DNA of 64,000 nt from Marichromatium gracile (GTDB lineage Bacteria; Pseudomonadota; Gammaproteobacteria; Chromatiales; Chromatiaceae): positions 143,513-207,512 of the forward strand of contig NZ_SMDC01000006.1 of assembly GCF_004343155.1 (NCBI RefSeq). Reading direction: 5' to 3'. Of this stretch, positions 1-9,391 are shown one piece after another. Under the pieces are notes generated by a model that had not been told where the DNA came from, ran no database searches, and worked only from the letters and a program-made list of their open reading frames with translations. How positions within the stretch are numbered: position 1 is the first letter of the stretch; the number at the start of each line of letters is the position of its first letter. The translations under genes and the position numbers were made by a program.

Positions 1-45
1 GCCGGCCTGCTCCAACGCTTCGCCGCTTTGGTGAGCGGGCGGTAG
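1..45 (+). CDS. possible 3' end of a gene entering the window
   Basis: Reading frame 1 is open from base 1 and stops with TAG at 43-45, giving a 14-residue C-terminal peptide (AGLLQRFAALVSGR). Twelve of the 14 codons end in G or C, as expected for coding sequence here. The fragment stops just before the heptamer repeat array that begins at 51. It is too short to identify and could be chance. Confidence 0.3.
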   Translation, partial: AGLLQRFAALVSGR

Positions 46-50
46 GGTGC

Positions 51-346
51 CCAGCCGCCAGCCGCCAGCCGCCAGCCGCCAGCCGCCAGCCGCCAGCCGC
101 CAGTCGCCAGTCGCCAGCGCCCAGCCGGGGAGATTGAACCGCGAAGGCGCGAAGGGCGCAAAGAGCCTCAAGTCGTAAGCGGCCAGTCTCCAGCAGCCAG
201 TGGGAGCGCACCCTCGACGAGGGCACGTCTTGCCCGCATCCGTGGTGCAGGTCTTTGGCACCAGCGCTTGAGGGTAGTCAGCCACTGGTGGCTGGTGGCT
301 GGTGGCTGGTGGCTGGTGGCTGAAGGCTGGTCGCTGGTCGCTGGCG
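51..346. repeat. dispersed inverted-repeat element, copy A
   Basis: This gene-free stretch lies 3' of nadA. It starts with nine head-to-tail heptamers: seven CCAGCCG at 51-99 and two CCAGTCG at 100-113. A box near 133-163 reads TTGAACCGCGAAGGCGCGAA and continues with GGGCGCAAAGAG. The far end holds the opposite-strand version of the heptamers: five GGTGGCT at 287-321, then GAAGGCT and two GGTCGCT (322-342). The arms are therefore inverted around a unique centre. The same box and heptamer types recur at 25043-25313 and 30221-30465. Confidence 0.85.
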
Positions 347-355
347 TGATGGCCT

Positions 356-1399
356 CTAGCGCTGCGCGGAGAAATCGAGCATGCGCTGGATCGGGCGTAC
401 CGCGCGTTCGCGGATGGCGTCCTCGACCTGGATCTCCTGGTCGCCCTCGCGCAGCACGCGCTCGAGGTTCTGCAGCGCGTTCATCGCCATCCACGGACAG
501 TGCGCGCAGCTCTCGCAGGTCGCGCCCTCGCCGGCGGTGGGGGCCGGGATCAGCGTCTTGTGGGGGGCGAGCTGACGCATCTTCCAGAAGATGCCGGTGT
601 CGGTAGCGACGATGAACTCGGGGTTGGGCAGCTCGGTGACCGCGCGGATCAGCTGGGTGGTCGAGCCGACCACGTCGGCCTGCTCGACCACCGCATCGGG
701 TGATTCGGGGTGGACCAGCACCGCCGCGTCGGGGTGTAGCGCGCGCACGCGTTCGAGGGCGTACGACTTGAACTCCTCGTGGACCACGCAGGCGCCGTCC
801 CACATCAGCATCTCGGCGCCGGTCATGCGCTGGACATAGTGGCCGAGATGGCGGTCAGGCGCCCACAGGATCTTTTCGCCGCGCTCTGCAAGGTGGCGCA
901 CCACCGGGAGCGCGATGCTCGAGGTCACCATCCAGTCGGCGTGTGCCTTCACCTCGGCGCTGGTGTTGGCGTAGACCACCACGGTGTGATCCGGATGGGC
1001 GGCGCAGAAGGCGGCGAAGTCTGCTGGCGGGCAACCCTCGTCGAGTGAGCAGGTGGCGCTCAGATCGGGCATCAGCACCCGCTTCTCGGGGTTGAGGATC
1101 TTGGCCGTCTCGCCCATGAAGCGCACCCCGCAGACGACCAGGGTGCTGGCCTCGGTCTGGGTACCGAAGCGCGCCATCTCGAGCGAATCGGCGACCCGGC
1201 CGCCGGTTTCCTCGGCCAGTTCCTGGAGGTCGCCGTCGGTGTAGTAATGGGCGACCAGTACCGCGTCCTGCGCCTTGAGCAGTTTGGCGATGCGCTCCTT
1301 GGTGGCGCGCTTCTCGTCGGCGCTGAGGATGGGCCATTGGGGCTGGGGCGGTACCTGGACAGTGGGGCGGGAGCCACCCCCCGTGGTCGCGTTTGGCAT
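356..1399 (-). CDS. nadA: quinolinate synthase NadA
   Basis: NadA condenses iminoaspartate (from aspartate oxidase) with dihydroxyacetone phosphate to give quinolinate, the second step of de novo NAD synthesis in the cytoplasm. The product is 347 aa, the same length as the E. coli enzyme. The [4Fe-4S] cysteines are visible: C117 in [11 protein letters not shown]204 in GACVVHEEF, and the CxxCxxC motif C295/C298/C301 followed by PWMAMN. The N-terminal HYYTDGDLQ substrate motif is also present. The ATG at 1399 is kept because it gives the family length. The gene stands alone; its 3' end abuts repeat copy A. nadB and nadC are not in the window. Confidence 0.97.
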   Translation of the reverse strand: MPNATTGGGSRPTVQVPPQPQWPILSADEKRATKERIAKLLKAQDAVLVAHYYTDGDLQELAEETGGRVADSLEMARFGTQTEASTLVVCGVRFMGETAKILNPEKRVLMPDLSATCSLDEGCPPADFAAFCAAHPDHTVVVYANTSAEVKAHADWMVTSSIALPVVRHLAERGEKILWAPDRHLGHYVQRMTGAEMLMWDGACVVHEEFKSYALERVRALHPDAAVLVHPESPDAVVEQADVVGSTTQLIRAVTELPNPEFIVATDTGIFWKMRQLAPHKTLIPAPTAGEGATCESCAHCPWMAMNALQNLERVLREGDQEIQVEDAIRERAVRPIQRMLDFSAQR

Positions 1400-1649
1400 G
1401 GTCGTTCTCTAGTGGTTCGTCTGGGGTCCGGCCTGGCGCCGCAGACGGGTTCGTCGCGGGCCGATGTCATGGCATTGGACCGGTCTCGGGTATGAATGCT
1501 CCCGTCCAGGCGTGTCGCCGCGCCGTGGCGAGCAGCGCCATCCGTGGGCTGGTGGACGGGGGTGCATGGTGGCGCCGCAGCGCCGTGTCGCCACCGGCCG
1601 GGGTCGGCCGGTGGCAAGCTCTCCTCCGGGCGAACCCGGAGCGGTCAGG

Positions 1650-3155
1650 TCAGGCCGAGGCGGAGTCGCTTTCGGTTGCGGACTGCCCCCGGCGCGGCTT
1701 GTCGGGCAGGCCGCGCGGGTTGGTGAAGCGCTCGTTGAGGGTCTGGATATAGTTCTCGCAGTTCTGCAGCACCTCGTCGATAGTGTTGCGGCTCCTGCGA
1801 CTCCAGCCGATCGGCGAGCCCGAGAGCACGGTGCGCCAGAAGCGGGTGTTGCGCTGGAAGGCGCCGATCACGTCGCCCGGCGGGTTGTGCTTCTCGACCT
1901 GCTTGCGCAGCCAGGGCATCACGCTCAGCGCCGCCAGTCGGCGGATGGTGAAGTGCCCGCCGATCACCAGCACCGCGATCACGCCCTCGAGCCCCCACAG
2001 CCCCCAGGAGACGGTGGTGAAGAGGTCGAGCCACTGCGGGTCGTAGACCAGCCCGTGCCAGTGTCCGGCCCGCAGGCTCCAGACCATGAAGGCGCCGGCC
2101 AGCAGCGCGAGCAGGATGGTTTCGGTGACCAGGGTGCGACGACGCCAGCGACGCTTGGCCTGTTGCAGCAGCGCCATCGAGCCGTCGGTGAAGTCGGTGG
2201 CGGTCTTGCGCAGCGCGGCGACGATGCGGTAGGCGCGCTCGATCTCGACGCGCTCCATGCGCAGATAGATCTCGGCGAGATCCTCGTCGCGCTTCTTCTC
2301 GAAGCGCGCGCGCCGGTGCTCGTCGGCGATGGTGGTGCCGGCGTCCGGGCTGTAGACGGTGTAGAAGCGCCCGGCGGTGAGTCCGGCCTCGCCGAGCGCG
2401 CGCAACCAGGCGGCGACCACGTCCTCGGGGTTATCTTCGGTGGCCGCCGAGTCCATCTGGTTGAGGATATAGAGGAACTTGCCCGAGTCGGCCCGGTTGA
2501 TGGTGTCGCGCACCAGGTGCTTGAGGGTGTCGCGCATCGCCCCGGGCTCGGGGTGACGGGCGTCGAACATCACCAGCACCAGGTCGGAGAGGTCGATCAT
2601 GTGATCGGTCAGGCGCAGGATGGTGGTGCGCTGGGCATCGGCGTCGAAGCCCGGGGAGTCGATCAGGATCTTGCCGCGCAGCCGGTCGCTGTGACAGGTC
2701 TTGAGCTGCAGATAGGTATCGATGCGGTTGCCGTCGCCGCTGTCCTCGGCGGTGTCGACATGGGCGATGTCGCGCGACATCTGGTAGAAGGGGAAGCGCG
2801 GGTCGGAGTCGAGCGAGACCCCGGGCAGCGAGTGGCTGATCGGGTCGGCGCTGTAGACGACGACGGTGAAGCGGTCGTCGACGGCCTGGTTGCCGGTGCG
2901 CTGGAGCTTCTCGCCGAGATAATGGTTGATGAAGGTCGACTTGCCCGCCGAGAAGGTGCCGAGCACCGAGATCAGCGGCCACCAGGGGATCTGACTGGAG
3001 AAGGTCTGATTGGTCTGCAGAACGCCGGTGGCGTAGGCGACCTCGTCGATCTCCCGGAAGCTCTGCACGGCACTGAGCAGGACCGGGTTCTCCTGCTCCA
3101 GGTGGGACTCCAGTTCCTTCAGGCGCTGCTGCACAGCGTCAGCGGTAGACGGCAT
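1650..3155 (-). CDS. dynamin-like membrane GTPase
   Basis: A 501-aa GTPase with two transmembrane segments. The G1 loop GTFSAGKST is at residues 66-74, the G3 motif DSPG at 166-169 and the G4 motif NQMD at 232-235, all spaced as in dynamin-superfamily proteins. Two hydrophobic segments (about 343-362 and 384-402) form a hairpin after a basic stretch, so the GTPase is probably tethered to the inner membrane. The start at 3155 is chosen because GAGAGG lies 9-10 bases upstream; the frame stays open to 3251 but without a comparable site. The in vivo role is unknown; membrane remodelling or stress tolerance is inferred from the fold class. Confidence 0.8.
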   Translation of the reverse strand: MPSTADAVQQRLKELESHLEQENPVLLSAVQSFREIDEVAYATGVLQTNQTFSSQIPWWPLISVLGTFSAGKSTFINHYLGEKLQRTGNQAVDDRFTVVVYSADPISHSLPGVSLDSDPRFPFYQMSRDIAHVDTAEDSGDGNRIDTYLQLKTCHSDRLRGKILIDSPGFDADAQRTTILRLTDHMIDLSDLVLVMFDARHPEPGAMRDTLKHLVRDTINRADSGKFLYILNQMDSAATEDNPEDVVAAWLRALGEAGLTAGRFYTVYSPDAGTTIADEHRRARFEKKRDEDLAEIYLRMERVEIERAYRIVAALRKTATDFTDGSMALLQQAKRRWRRRTLVTETILLALLAGAFMVWSLRAGHWHGLVYDPQWLDLFTTVSWGLWGLEGVIAVLVIGGHFTIRRLAALSVMPWLRKQVEKHNPPGDVIGAFQRNTRFWRTVLSGSPIGWSRRSRNTIDEVLQNCENYIQTLNERFTNPRGLPDKPRRGQSATESDSASA

Positions 3156-3595
3156 GGATTGGGTTCCTCTCTGCGATGGTCCGTGCGCTTGTCGCTTGCG
3201 GGTGTGTGCCGGGCACGTCGCGGCGGACGCGCACTTCAGTATCGGGCTCACCTGCGGTTTCCCGGCGCGCGATGGCCCGCGATGTTACAACGAACCCCCA
3301 GGCCAGTGATAGTCGACCGCGCGGCGGTCTGCATGTCCCCGGGAACGGGCCCGTGGCCTGGGTTGAATGTCTCGCGGCGACACAGGCATACTGGACAACT
3401 GCGCCGTCCGGAGCACAGGGATGCGGCACCTGGCATGTCTCGCAGTACCCGGCCGAAGATCGCCTGGTCCATGAAAAGACGGACGCGCGCCGGGCTCAAC
3501 GACCCTCCCCCCCGACGGTGTCCGAGTTCCGCTCCGAACCGCAATCGCGCCCTTCGGGCTTCCGACTCAACACACAGCGTTTGGTGTGCGATCCG

Positions 3596-4756
3596 ATGGC
3601 AATACAGATGAGAAAGGCCTCAGCCGCGTGGCTGTTCGCCCTCGCCCTGGTGGGCGCCGCAAACACGGCGCAGGGGCAGGGCGGTCCGGACGAGACCTTC
3701 GTCGTCCAGCAGGCGCAGGGTGCGCCGACGGTCTCCATCGGCGGGACCGTGGTCCCCTACAAGGAGGTGATGCTCGCCGCCCAGCTCCCCGGGCGCGTGA
3801 CCTTCATCGCCGGTCGCGAGGGCGACGCCTTCGATGACGCCGAGCTGCTGGTGGCCATCGGCGACGCCGAGTTGCTGGCTAAGCGCCGTGCGCTGCTCGC
3901 GCAGATGGCCAGCGCCGACGCCCAGCTGCGCAACGCCGGGGTGCAGTACACCCGCGAGATCTTCTCGCCGCAGTCGCGCGCGGTGCCCGGCGGCATGGGT
4001 CTGCCCAACCTGTTCGATCAGATGTTCACCCGTCCGGTCGAGTCCTTCATCGGCGAGCGTGATCGCAGCGCCGAGCGCTCGGCCGACCTGTTCGCCTCCG
4101 GCGTGCAGATCCAGGAGGCGCAGAACCTGATGCTGCGTCTGCAGGCCGAGCTGCAGGCGCTCGACGCCAAGATCCGCGATGCCCGCGGCATCGCGCCCTT
4201 CGACGGTGTGATCGTGAAGAAATTCGTCGAGGTCGGCGACACCGTGCAGCCGGGGCAGCCGCTGCTCAACTATGCCGACATTGAGTATCTCCAGGTCGAG
4301 GTCGACGTCCCGGCGCGACTGCGTGCGGGGCTGCGCGAGGGGATGATGCTGCAGGCCGAGATCGACCCCTCGAACCAGCGCGTGCCGGTCCGGGTGGCGC
4401 AGATCTTCCCCATGGCCGACCCCCAGCGTCACACCATCAAGATCAAGTTCGACCTGCCCCAGGGCGTCTCCGAGCCGGGGATGTACGCCAAGGTGCTGGT
4501 GCCCGATCACAACGCCCCGGCGCGTGCCAACCCGGTCGTGCCGCGCTCGGCGGTGCGCTACAACGGCAGCCTGCCCGGGGTCTATGTGCTCGACACCGAG
4601 GGCGCAGCCAAGCTGCGCCTGATCCGTGTCGGCGAGTCGCTCGAGGGCGGTTTCATCACCGTGCTCAGCGGGCTGCGCCCGGGCGAGCGAGTGCTCGCCG
4701 ACCCCGGTCCCGGGGTGAGTGCCGGCTGGGCCCGAGGCGAGGACGCCGGGCACTGA
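3596..4756 (+). CDS. RND efflux periplasmic adaptor (HlyD/AcrA family)
   Basis: Membrane-fusion protein linking the inner-membrane RND pump to an outer-membrane channel. The 386-aa product begins with an export signal (about residues 1-27, ending AAQ-like TAQGQG). A lipoyl/hairpin region and a beta-barrel follow, with the typical GxIAPFDGVI-like segment (GIAPFDGVIVKKFVEVGD) and a C-terminal membrane-proximal domain. ATG codons at 3596 and 3608 are both possible; neither has a strong ribosome site, and 3596 was taken. The pump gene starts 143 bases downstream on the same strand. No outer-membrane factor gene is adjacent, so a TolC-like protein is presumably encoded elsewhere. Confidence 0.88.
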   Translation: MAIQMRKASAAWLFALALVGAANTAQGQGGPDETFVVQQAQGAPTVSIGGTVVPYKEVMLAAQLPGRVTFIAGREGDAFDDAELLVAIGDAELLAKRRALLAQMASADAQLRNAGVQYTREIFSPQSRAVPGGMGLPNLFDQMFTRPVESFIGERDRSAERSADLFASGVQIQEAQNLMLRLQAELQALDAKIRDARGIAPFDGVIVKKFVEVGDTVQPGQPLLNYADIEYLQVEVDVPARLRAGLREGMMLQAEIDPSNQRVPVRVAQIFPMADPQRHTIKIKFDLPQGVSEPGMYAKVLVPDHNAPARANPVVPRSAVRYNGSLPGVYVLDTEGAAKLRLIRVGESLEGGFITVLSGLRPGERVLADPGPGVSAGWARGEDAGH

Positions 4757-4899
4757 CGGATCAACCGGTCGCGGCGCGCAGGACCGCCCGCGACCCGGCG
4801 TGACGGCCTGCGACCGTCGCGCCGCTGGGCAGCGACGCCCGCTGCGGGCGTCCGCCGATCGCCGCCACGCCGCGCTGGCCCGTACAAGCTGGATTCGAC

Positions 4900-7800
4900 A
4901 TGAGCCAAGACGTAACCCCCATGACCTCGGATCAAGACACCCGTCTCGCCGACGACGCGCATCTCGGCATCGCCGGGCGCACCGCCCGCTTCTTCATCCG
5001 CTCGCCGCTCTCGCCGCTGTTCTACGCGGCGATGCTGATGATGGGGCTGCTCGGGTTGATGATGACCCCGCGCCAGGAGGATCCGCAGATCTCGGTGCCC
5101 ATGATCGACATCATGGTGCAGTACCCGGGCGCCTCGGCGCAGCAGGTGGCCAACCTTGCCACCCAGCCGCTGGAGCGGCTGATCAGCGAGATCCCCGGGG
5201 TCAAGCACGTCTACTCGGCCTCGCGGCGCGGCGAGGGGCTGGTGACCGTCGAGTTCGACGTCGGCGAGGAGATGGGCCCCTCGTTGGTCAAGGTCAACGA
5301 CAAGCTCGCCTCCAACATGGACCTGATCCCGCCGGGTGTGCTGCCGCCCCTGGTCAAGAGCAAGGGGATCAACGATGTGCCCATCGTCACCCTGACGCTG
5401 TGGTCGAAGGATCTCGACGACAACGGCATCGCCGACGTCGACGACGGCCAGCTGCGCCTGCTCGCCCAGGACCTGCTGCAGGCGCTCAAGCAGGTCGAGG
5501 ACACCGGCAACGCCTTCATCGTCGGCGGGCGGCGCGAGCAGGTCACCATCGACGTCTCGCCCGAGCGGCTCTCGGGCTATCGCATCAGTCTCGACCAGGT
5601 GGCGCAGACGCTGAGGAGCGCCAACGCCGAGACCACCGCCGGCGACGTCGAGTCGCGCGGCGCGCACTTCACCGTCACCACCGGCGCCTTCCTCACCGGG
5701 GTCGAGGACATCAACCGGCTGGTGGTCGGCACCTACAACGACATCCCGGTCTACATGCACGATGTGGCCGAGATCCGGCTCGGACCCGAGGACGCCAGCC
5801 AGCTCGTCACCTATTACACCGGACCTGCCGCCGAGATCGAGACCCGCGCCGACGGTCGTCCCGCCGTCACCCTCGCCATCGCCAAGAAGGAGCTGAGCAA
5901 CGGCGTGACCGTGGCCGATGCCATCCTCGAGCGGGTCGAGGAGCTGCGCGGCACGCGCATCCCCGACAACGTCGAGGTCAGCGTCACCCGCAACTACGGT
6001 GAGTCGGCCGATCAGAAGGTCTCGGAGCTGATCTGGAAGCTGATCAAGGCCACCCTGTTCGTGGTGGTGCTGGTGCTCATCGCCTTCCGCGCGGTGCGCC
6101 CGGCGCTGGTGGTGATGCTGGTGATCCCGGTGGTGCTGTTCATGACGGTGTTCATCGCCTGGGTGGGCGAGTTCACCATCGACCGGGTGAGCCTGTTTGC
6201 GCTGATCTTCTCCATCGGCATCCTCGTCGACGATGCCATCGTGGTGGTCGAGAACATCTACCGACGCTGGCTGGCCGAGGGCCGCACCGACGAGGCCACC
6301 GCGGTCGACGCGGTGCGCGAGGTCGGCAACCCGACCATCCTCGCCACCTTCACGGTGATCGCGGCGCTGCTGCCGATGGGCTTCGTCAGCGGCATGATGG
6401 GGCCCTACATGGCGCCGATCCCGGTGCTCGGCTCGGTGGCGATGTTCGTCTCGCTGTTCGCCGCCTTCGTCTTCACCCCCTATCTGGCGATCTCCAAGTG
6501 GCTGCGCCCCTCGATGGGCTATCTCGCCGCCGCCGAGCGGCGCGAACATCGCGACGCCGAGCGACTCGAGCGCTTTTTCCGCCGCGTGCTCACCCCGCTG
6601 ATGGAGAGCCGCGCCAAGCGGCGCATCTTCCGCCTGGTGCTCTGGGGCACCTTCCTCTTCGCCTGCTCCTTCTTCTACTTCAAGTGGGTGGCGGTGAAGA
6701 TGATGCCGCTCGACAACAAGCCCGAGTTCTCGGTGGTGATCGACATGCCCGAGGGCACGGCGCTGCCGGTGACGGCGAATCTCGCCCACCGGCTCGCCGA
6801 ACAGCTGCGCACCCTGCCCGAGGTGACCGCGATCCAGCTCTATGCCGGCACCGCGCGACCGTTCGACTTCAACGGCATGGTGCGCCACTACTATCTGCGC
6901 TCCGACCCCTGGCAGGGCGAGCTGCAGGTGCAGCTCACCGACAAGCACGCGCGCGAGCGCAGCAGCCACGAGATCGCGGTCGCCGCGCGCGAGCTGATCA
7001 CCGCCACCGCGCACCAGGCCGGGGCGCGGATCGCGGTGGTGGAGATGCCGCCGGGACCGCCGGTGCTGCAATCGGTGGTCGCCGAGATCTACGGCCCGAC
7101 CCCGGAGCTGCGCCGCGAGTTCGCGCGTGACGTCACCGCCTTCTTCGGGCAGGCGCCGAGCGCGCGCGATGTCGACAACTATCTGCGCGACGACTTCGAC
7201 TACTGGCGCTTCGAGGTCGATACCGAGAAGGCGGTGCGTCGCGGCATCTCGGTCGACACCATCAACCGCAACCTCGAGATGGCCCTCGGTGGCGCCACCA
7301 TGGGCGACATCAAGCAGCAGAGCGGGCGTCAGAGCGGTCACGAGCCGACCCGGATCGTCATCCAGGTGCCGCTGGCCGAGCGCTCGCAGATCGAGCGTCT
7401 GGGCGATCTGCCGATCCTCTCCAACCAGGGCTTCACGGTGCCGTTGAGCGAGCTCGGGCGCTTTGTGCTGACCCCCGAGGAGGATCTGATCTATCACAAG
7501 GATCTGCGCCCGGTCGAATACGTCGTCGCCGATGTCGGCGGGCGTCTGGCCGCGCCGGTCTATGCCATGTTCCAGGTCCAGGACCTGATGGCCGAGCAGG
7601 ACTACCTCGCCCCGGACGGCTCGCGTCCGAACGCCGGCGGCGGTTTCGGCGATGCCTTCCACTGGCTCGGCGCGCCGCCCAACGACGGGCGTCTCGCCTG
7701 GCAGTGGGCCGGTGAGTGGACGGTCACCTTCGAGACCTTCCGCGACATGGGCGCGGCCTTCGCCGTCGCCCTGGTGCTGATCTACATCCTGGTGGTGTGG

Positions 7801-8781
7801 GAGTTCGGCAACTTCCGCATCCCGCTGGTGATCATGGCGCCGATCCCGCTGACCCTGCTCGGCATCATCCCCACCCACGCGCTGGTGTTCGCGATGGGCA
7901 TGGGCGGCGAGTTCACCGCCACCTCGATGATCGGCTGGATCGCCCTGGCCGGGATCATCGTGCGCAACTCCATCCTGCTGGTGGATTTCGCCATCCACGA
8001 GATCCAGAAGGGCGTGCCGGTGGCCGAGGCGATGATCCGCGCCTGCAAGATCCGCACGCGCCCGATCCTCATCACCGCGCTGGCGCTGGTCGCCGGCTCC
8101 AGCGTGATCATCACCGACCCGATCTTCCAGGGCATGGCGATCTCGCTGCTCTCGGGCGTGGTGGTCTCGACCCTGCTCACCCTGATCGTGATCCCGCTCG
8201 GCTGTGTCGCCGCGAGCGAGGCCATGTGCGAGGTCGCGGCGGCGAGCGCGCCGCCCGGGGTGCGGGTGCCCTGTCTCGCCGAGCGCGAGGAGGCCGCCGA
8301 GGCCGCAGAGCGCGCGCGTCCCGATGCCGCGCCAGGCGCGGGGCGGATGCGCCGGATCGCCGCCCAGGCCGGTGAGATCCTGGTGATGGTGTTCTATGCG
8401 GTGCGCGCGATCTTCGTGCTGCTGTTCGAGGCGCTCAAGGGGATGCTCGGGCGTTGGCGCGAGCGGCGCCGGCCGCAGCGCCCGGCGCCGACGCGGACCA
8501 CGGCGCCGCCGCCGAGCGACACTCCGGCAGCGGCTGCGTCGCCCACGACGCGTGCCGCCGAACCGGAACCGGAACCGAAACCTGAGCCTGAGTCCGAGTC
8601 CGAGTCGCCGGCGAAGAGGACGACCGCGAAGAAGACGACGGCGAAGAAGGCCACCGCGAAGAAGACGACGGCGCGCAAGACCACCGCGAAGTCGACCACG
8701 ACGCGCAAGACCGCCAAGCGCAGCGGGCGGCGTGGCATCCAGTTGAAGGATGACGCCCAGGAGCCGCCGAGCGATGACTGA
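4900..8781 (+). CDS. RND efflux pump permease with histone H1-like C-terminal tail
   Basis: Proton-driven inner-membrane exporter of the AcrB/CzcA superfamily, 1293 aa. TM1 is near residues 40-55. The proton-relay Asp pair lies in SIGILVDDAIVVVENIYRRW, and the second TM block ends near residue 1105. The core reads like multidrug (HAE-type) pumps rather than metal pumps. Unusual extra sequence follows: a hydrophobic helix (about 1159-1182), an Arg/Pro linker, a Glu/Pro/Ser segment, and about 45 residues of AKKTTAKKATAKKTTARK-type repeats (bases about 8610-8730). These resemble histone H1/AlgP tails and are not part of known RND cores. Partner of the adaptor at 3596. The substrate cannot be read from the sequence. 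Confidence 0.92.
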   Translation: MSQDVTPMTSDQDTRLADDAHLGIAGRTARFFIRSPLSPLFYAAMLMMGLLGLMMTPRQEDPQISVPMIDIMVQYPGASAQQVANLATQPLERLISEIPGVKHVYSASRRGEGLVTVEFDVGEEMGPSLVKVNDKLASNMDLIPPGVLPPLVKSKGINDVPIVTLTLWSKDLDDNGIADVDDGQLRLLAQDLLQALKQVEDTGNAFIVGGRREQVTIDVSPERLSGYRISLDQVAQTLRSANAETTAGDVESRGAHFTVTTGAFLTGVEDINRLVVGTYNDIPVYMHDVAEIRLGPEDASQLVTYYTGPAAEIETRADGRPAVTLAIAKKELSNGVTVADAILERVEELRGTRIPDNVEVSVTRNYGESADQKVSELIWKLIKATLFVVVLVLIAFRAVRPALVVMLVIPVVLFMTVFIAWVGEFTIDRVSLFALIFSIGILVDDAIVVVENIYRRWLAEGRTDEATAVDAVREVGNPTILATFTVIAALLPMGFVSGMMGPYMAPIPVLGSVAMFVSLFAAFVFTPYLAISKWLRPSMGYLAAAERREHRDAERLERFFRRVLTPLMESRAKRRIFRLVLWGTFLFACSFFYFKWVAVKMMPLDNKPEFSVVIDMPEGTALPVTANLAHRLAEQLRTLPEVTAIQLYAGTARPFDFNGMVRHYYLRSDPWQGELQVQLTDKHARERSSHEIAVAARELITATAHQAGARIAVVEMPPGPPVLQSVVAEIYGPTPELRREFARDVTAFFGQAPSARDVDNYLRDDFDYWRFEVDTEKAVRRGISVDTINRNLEMALGGATMGDIKQQSGRQSGHEPTRIVIQVPLAERSQIERLGDLPILSNQGFTVPLSELGRFVLTPEEDLIYHKDLRPVEYVVADVGGRLAAPVYAMFQVQDLMAEQDYLAPDGSRPNAGGGFGDAFHWLGAPPNDGRLAWQWAGEWTVTFETFRDMGAAFAVALVLIYILVVWEFGNFRIPLVIMAPIPLTLLGIIPTHALVFAMGMGGEFTATSMIGWIALAGIIVRNSILLVDFAIHEIQKGVPVAEAMIRACKIRTRPILITALALVAGSSVIITDPIFQGMAISLLSGVVVSTLLTLIVIPLGCVAASEAMCEVAAASAPPGVRVPCLAEREEAAEAAERARPDAAPGAGRMRRIAAQAGEILVMVFYAVRAIFVLLFEALKGMLGRWRERRRPQRPAPTRTTAPPPSDTPAAAASPTTRAAEPEPEPKPEPESESESPAKRTTAKKTTAKKATAKKTTARKTTAKSTTTRKTAKRSGRRGIQLKDDAQEPPSDD

Positions 8782-8870
8782 GTCGTCTCCGTCTGGTCGC
8801 CTGCCGGGGCGGTCTGCTAAGGTCGCTGCGTTGCACGTCGCCGCATGAGCGTGCGCAAGGAGTCACGTTC

Positions 8871-9335
8871 ATGATGCGTCGGTTGTCGGCCGCCACCCTG
8901 GTGTGCGCGCTCTGGTGCGCGGCCCCCGGGGCCGCCCAATCGCTGTGGTCGGCCCCCGATGGGGCGGATTCACCCTATCGCCAGGGCTTCGAGCAGGGGC
9001 TCGAGCAGGGGCTCGAGCAGCAGGCCGCACCGCCTGTCTGGTCAGCGCCGCCGCGCGCTCGCGACGACGGCTATCGCTTCCGCCCCTGGGGCGCTGAGGA
9101 GGCGAGGACGGATGAGGTTCCGGGCTATCGCTTCCGTGAGCCCGGGCGTCGCGCCGATGCGCCATTGGTGGTGCCGGGGGAGGGGATCGAGTATCGCTTC
9201 CGACCGCTGACCGAGCGCGAACGCATGCAGCGTGATGAGACAAGGAGTCGCGACTGGCGGCCGCGACGACAGCGTTCGAGTGACGGCCAGGCGCCGCCAC
9301 CCCTCGGTTGGCCCGCACCCTGGTCCGTGGACTGA
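8871..9335 (+). CDS. small secreted protein with YRFR repeats
   Basis: Unrecognised 154-aa protein. It has a typical signal peptide (about residues 1-22, cut after GAA-QS). A short repeat GFEQGLEQGLEQ follows, then three copies of a YRFR motif (GYRFRPWG, GYRFREPG, EYRFRPLT), and an Arg-rich C-terminus ending in PAPWSVD. AAGGAG lies 10 bases before the ATG at 8871; an ATG at 8874 is equally possible. It precedes the DUF4412-like gene by 56 bases and the two may be co-transcribed. The spaced aromatic/basic motif suggests a binding role in the envelope, but there is no direct evidence for one. Confidence 0.65.
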   Translation: MMRRLSAATLVCALWCAAPGAAQSLWSAPDGADSPYRQGFEQGLEQGLEQQAAPPVWSAPPRARDDGYRFRPWGAEEARTDEVPGYRFREPGRRADAPLVVPGEGIEYRFRPLTERERMQRDETRSRDWRPRRQRSSDGQAPPPLGWPAPWSVD

Positions 9336-9391
9336 CCTCGGCGGCGTGGTCCCGATCACCATCCCACACACCATCAGGAGGAGCTGACGTC

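Noticed and set aside
51..113. CRISPR array from regular short repeats
   Set aside because: Units are only 7 bp and contiguous, without spacers. The same applies to 30222-30284. No repeat-spacer pattern was found near the Cas6-like gene.
1650..3251. GTPase start at 3251
   Set aside because: The extra 32 residues have no helix or motif, and a strong ribosome site marks 3155.
4582..7998. 1138-codon minus-strand open frame antisense to the RND pump
   Set aside because: Same reason: low-complexity His/Glu/Asp/Arg composition and no ribosome site, while the plus strand encodes a clear RND protein.
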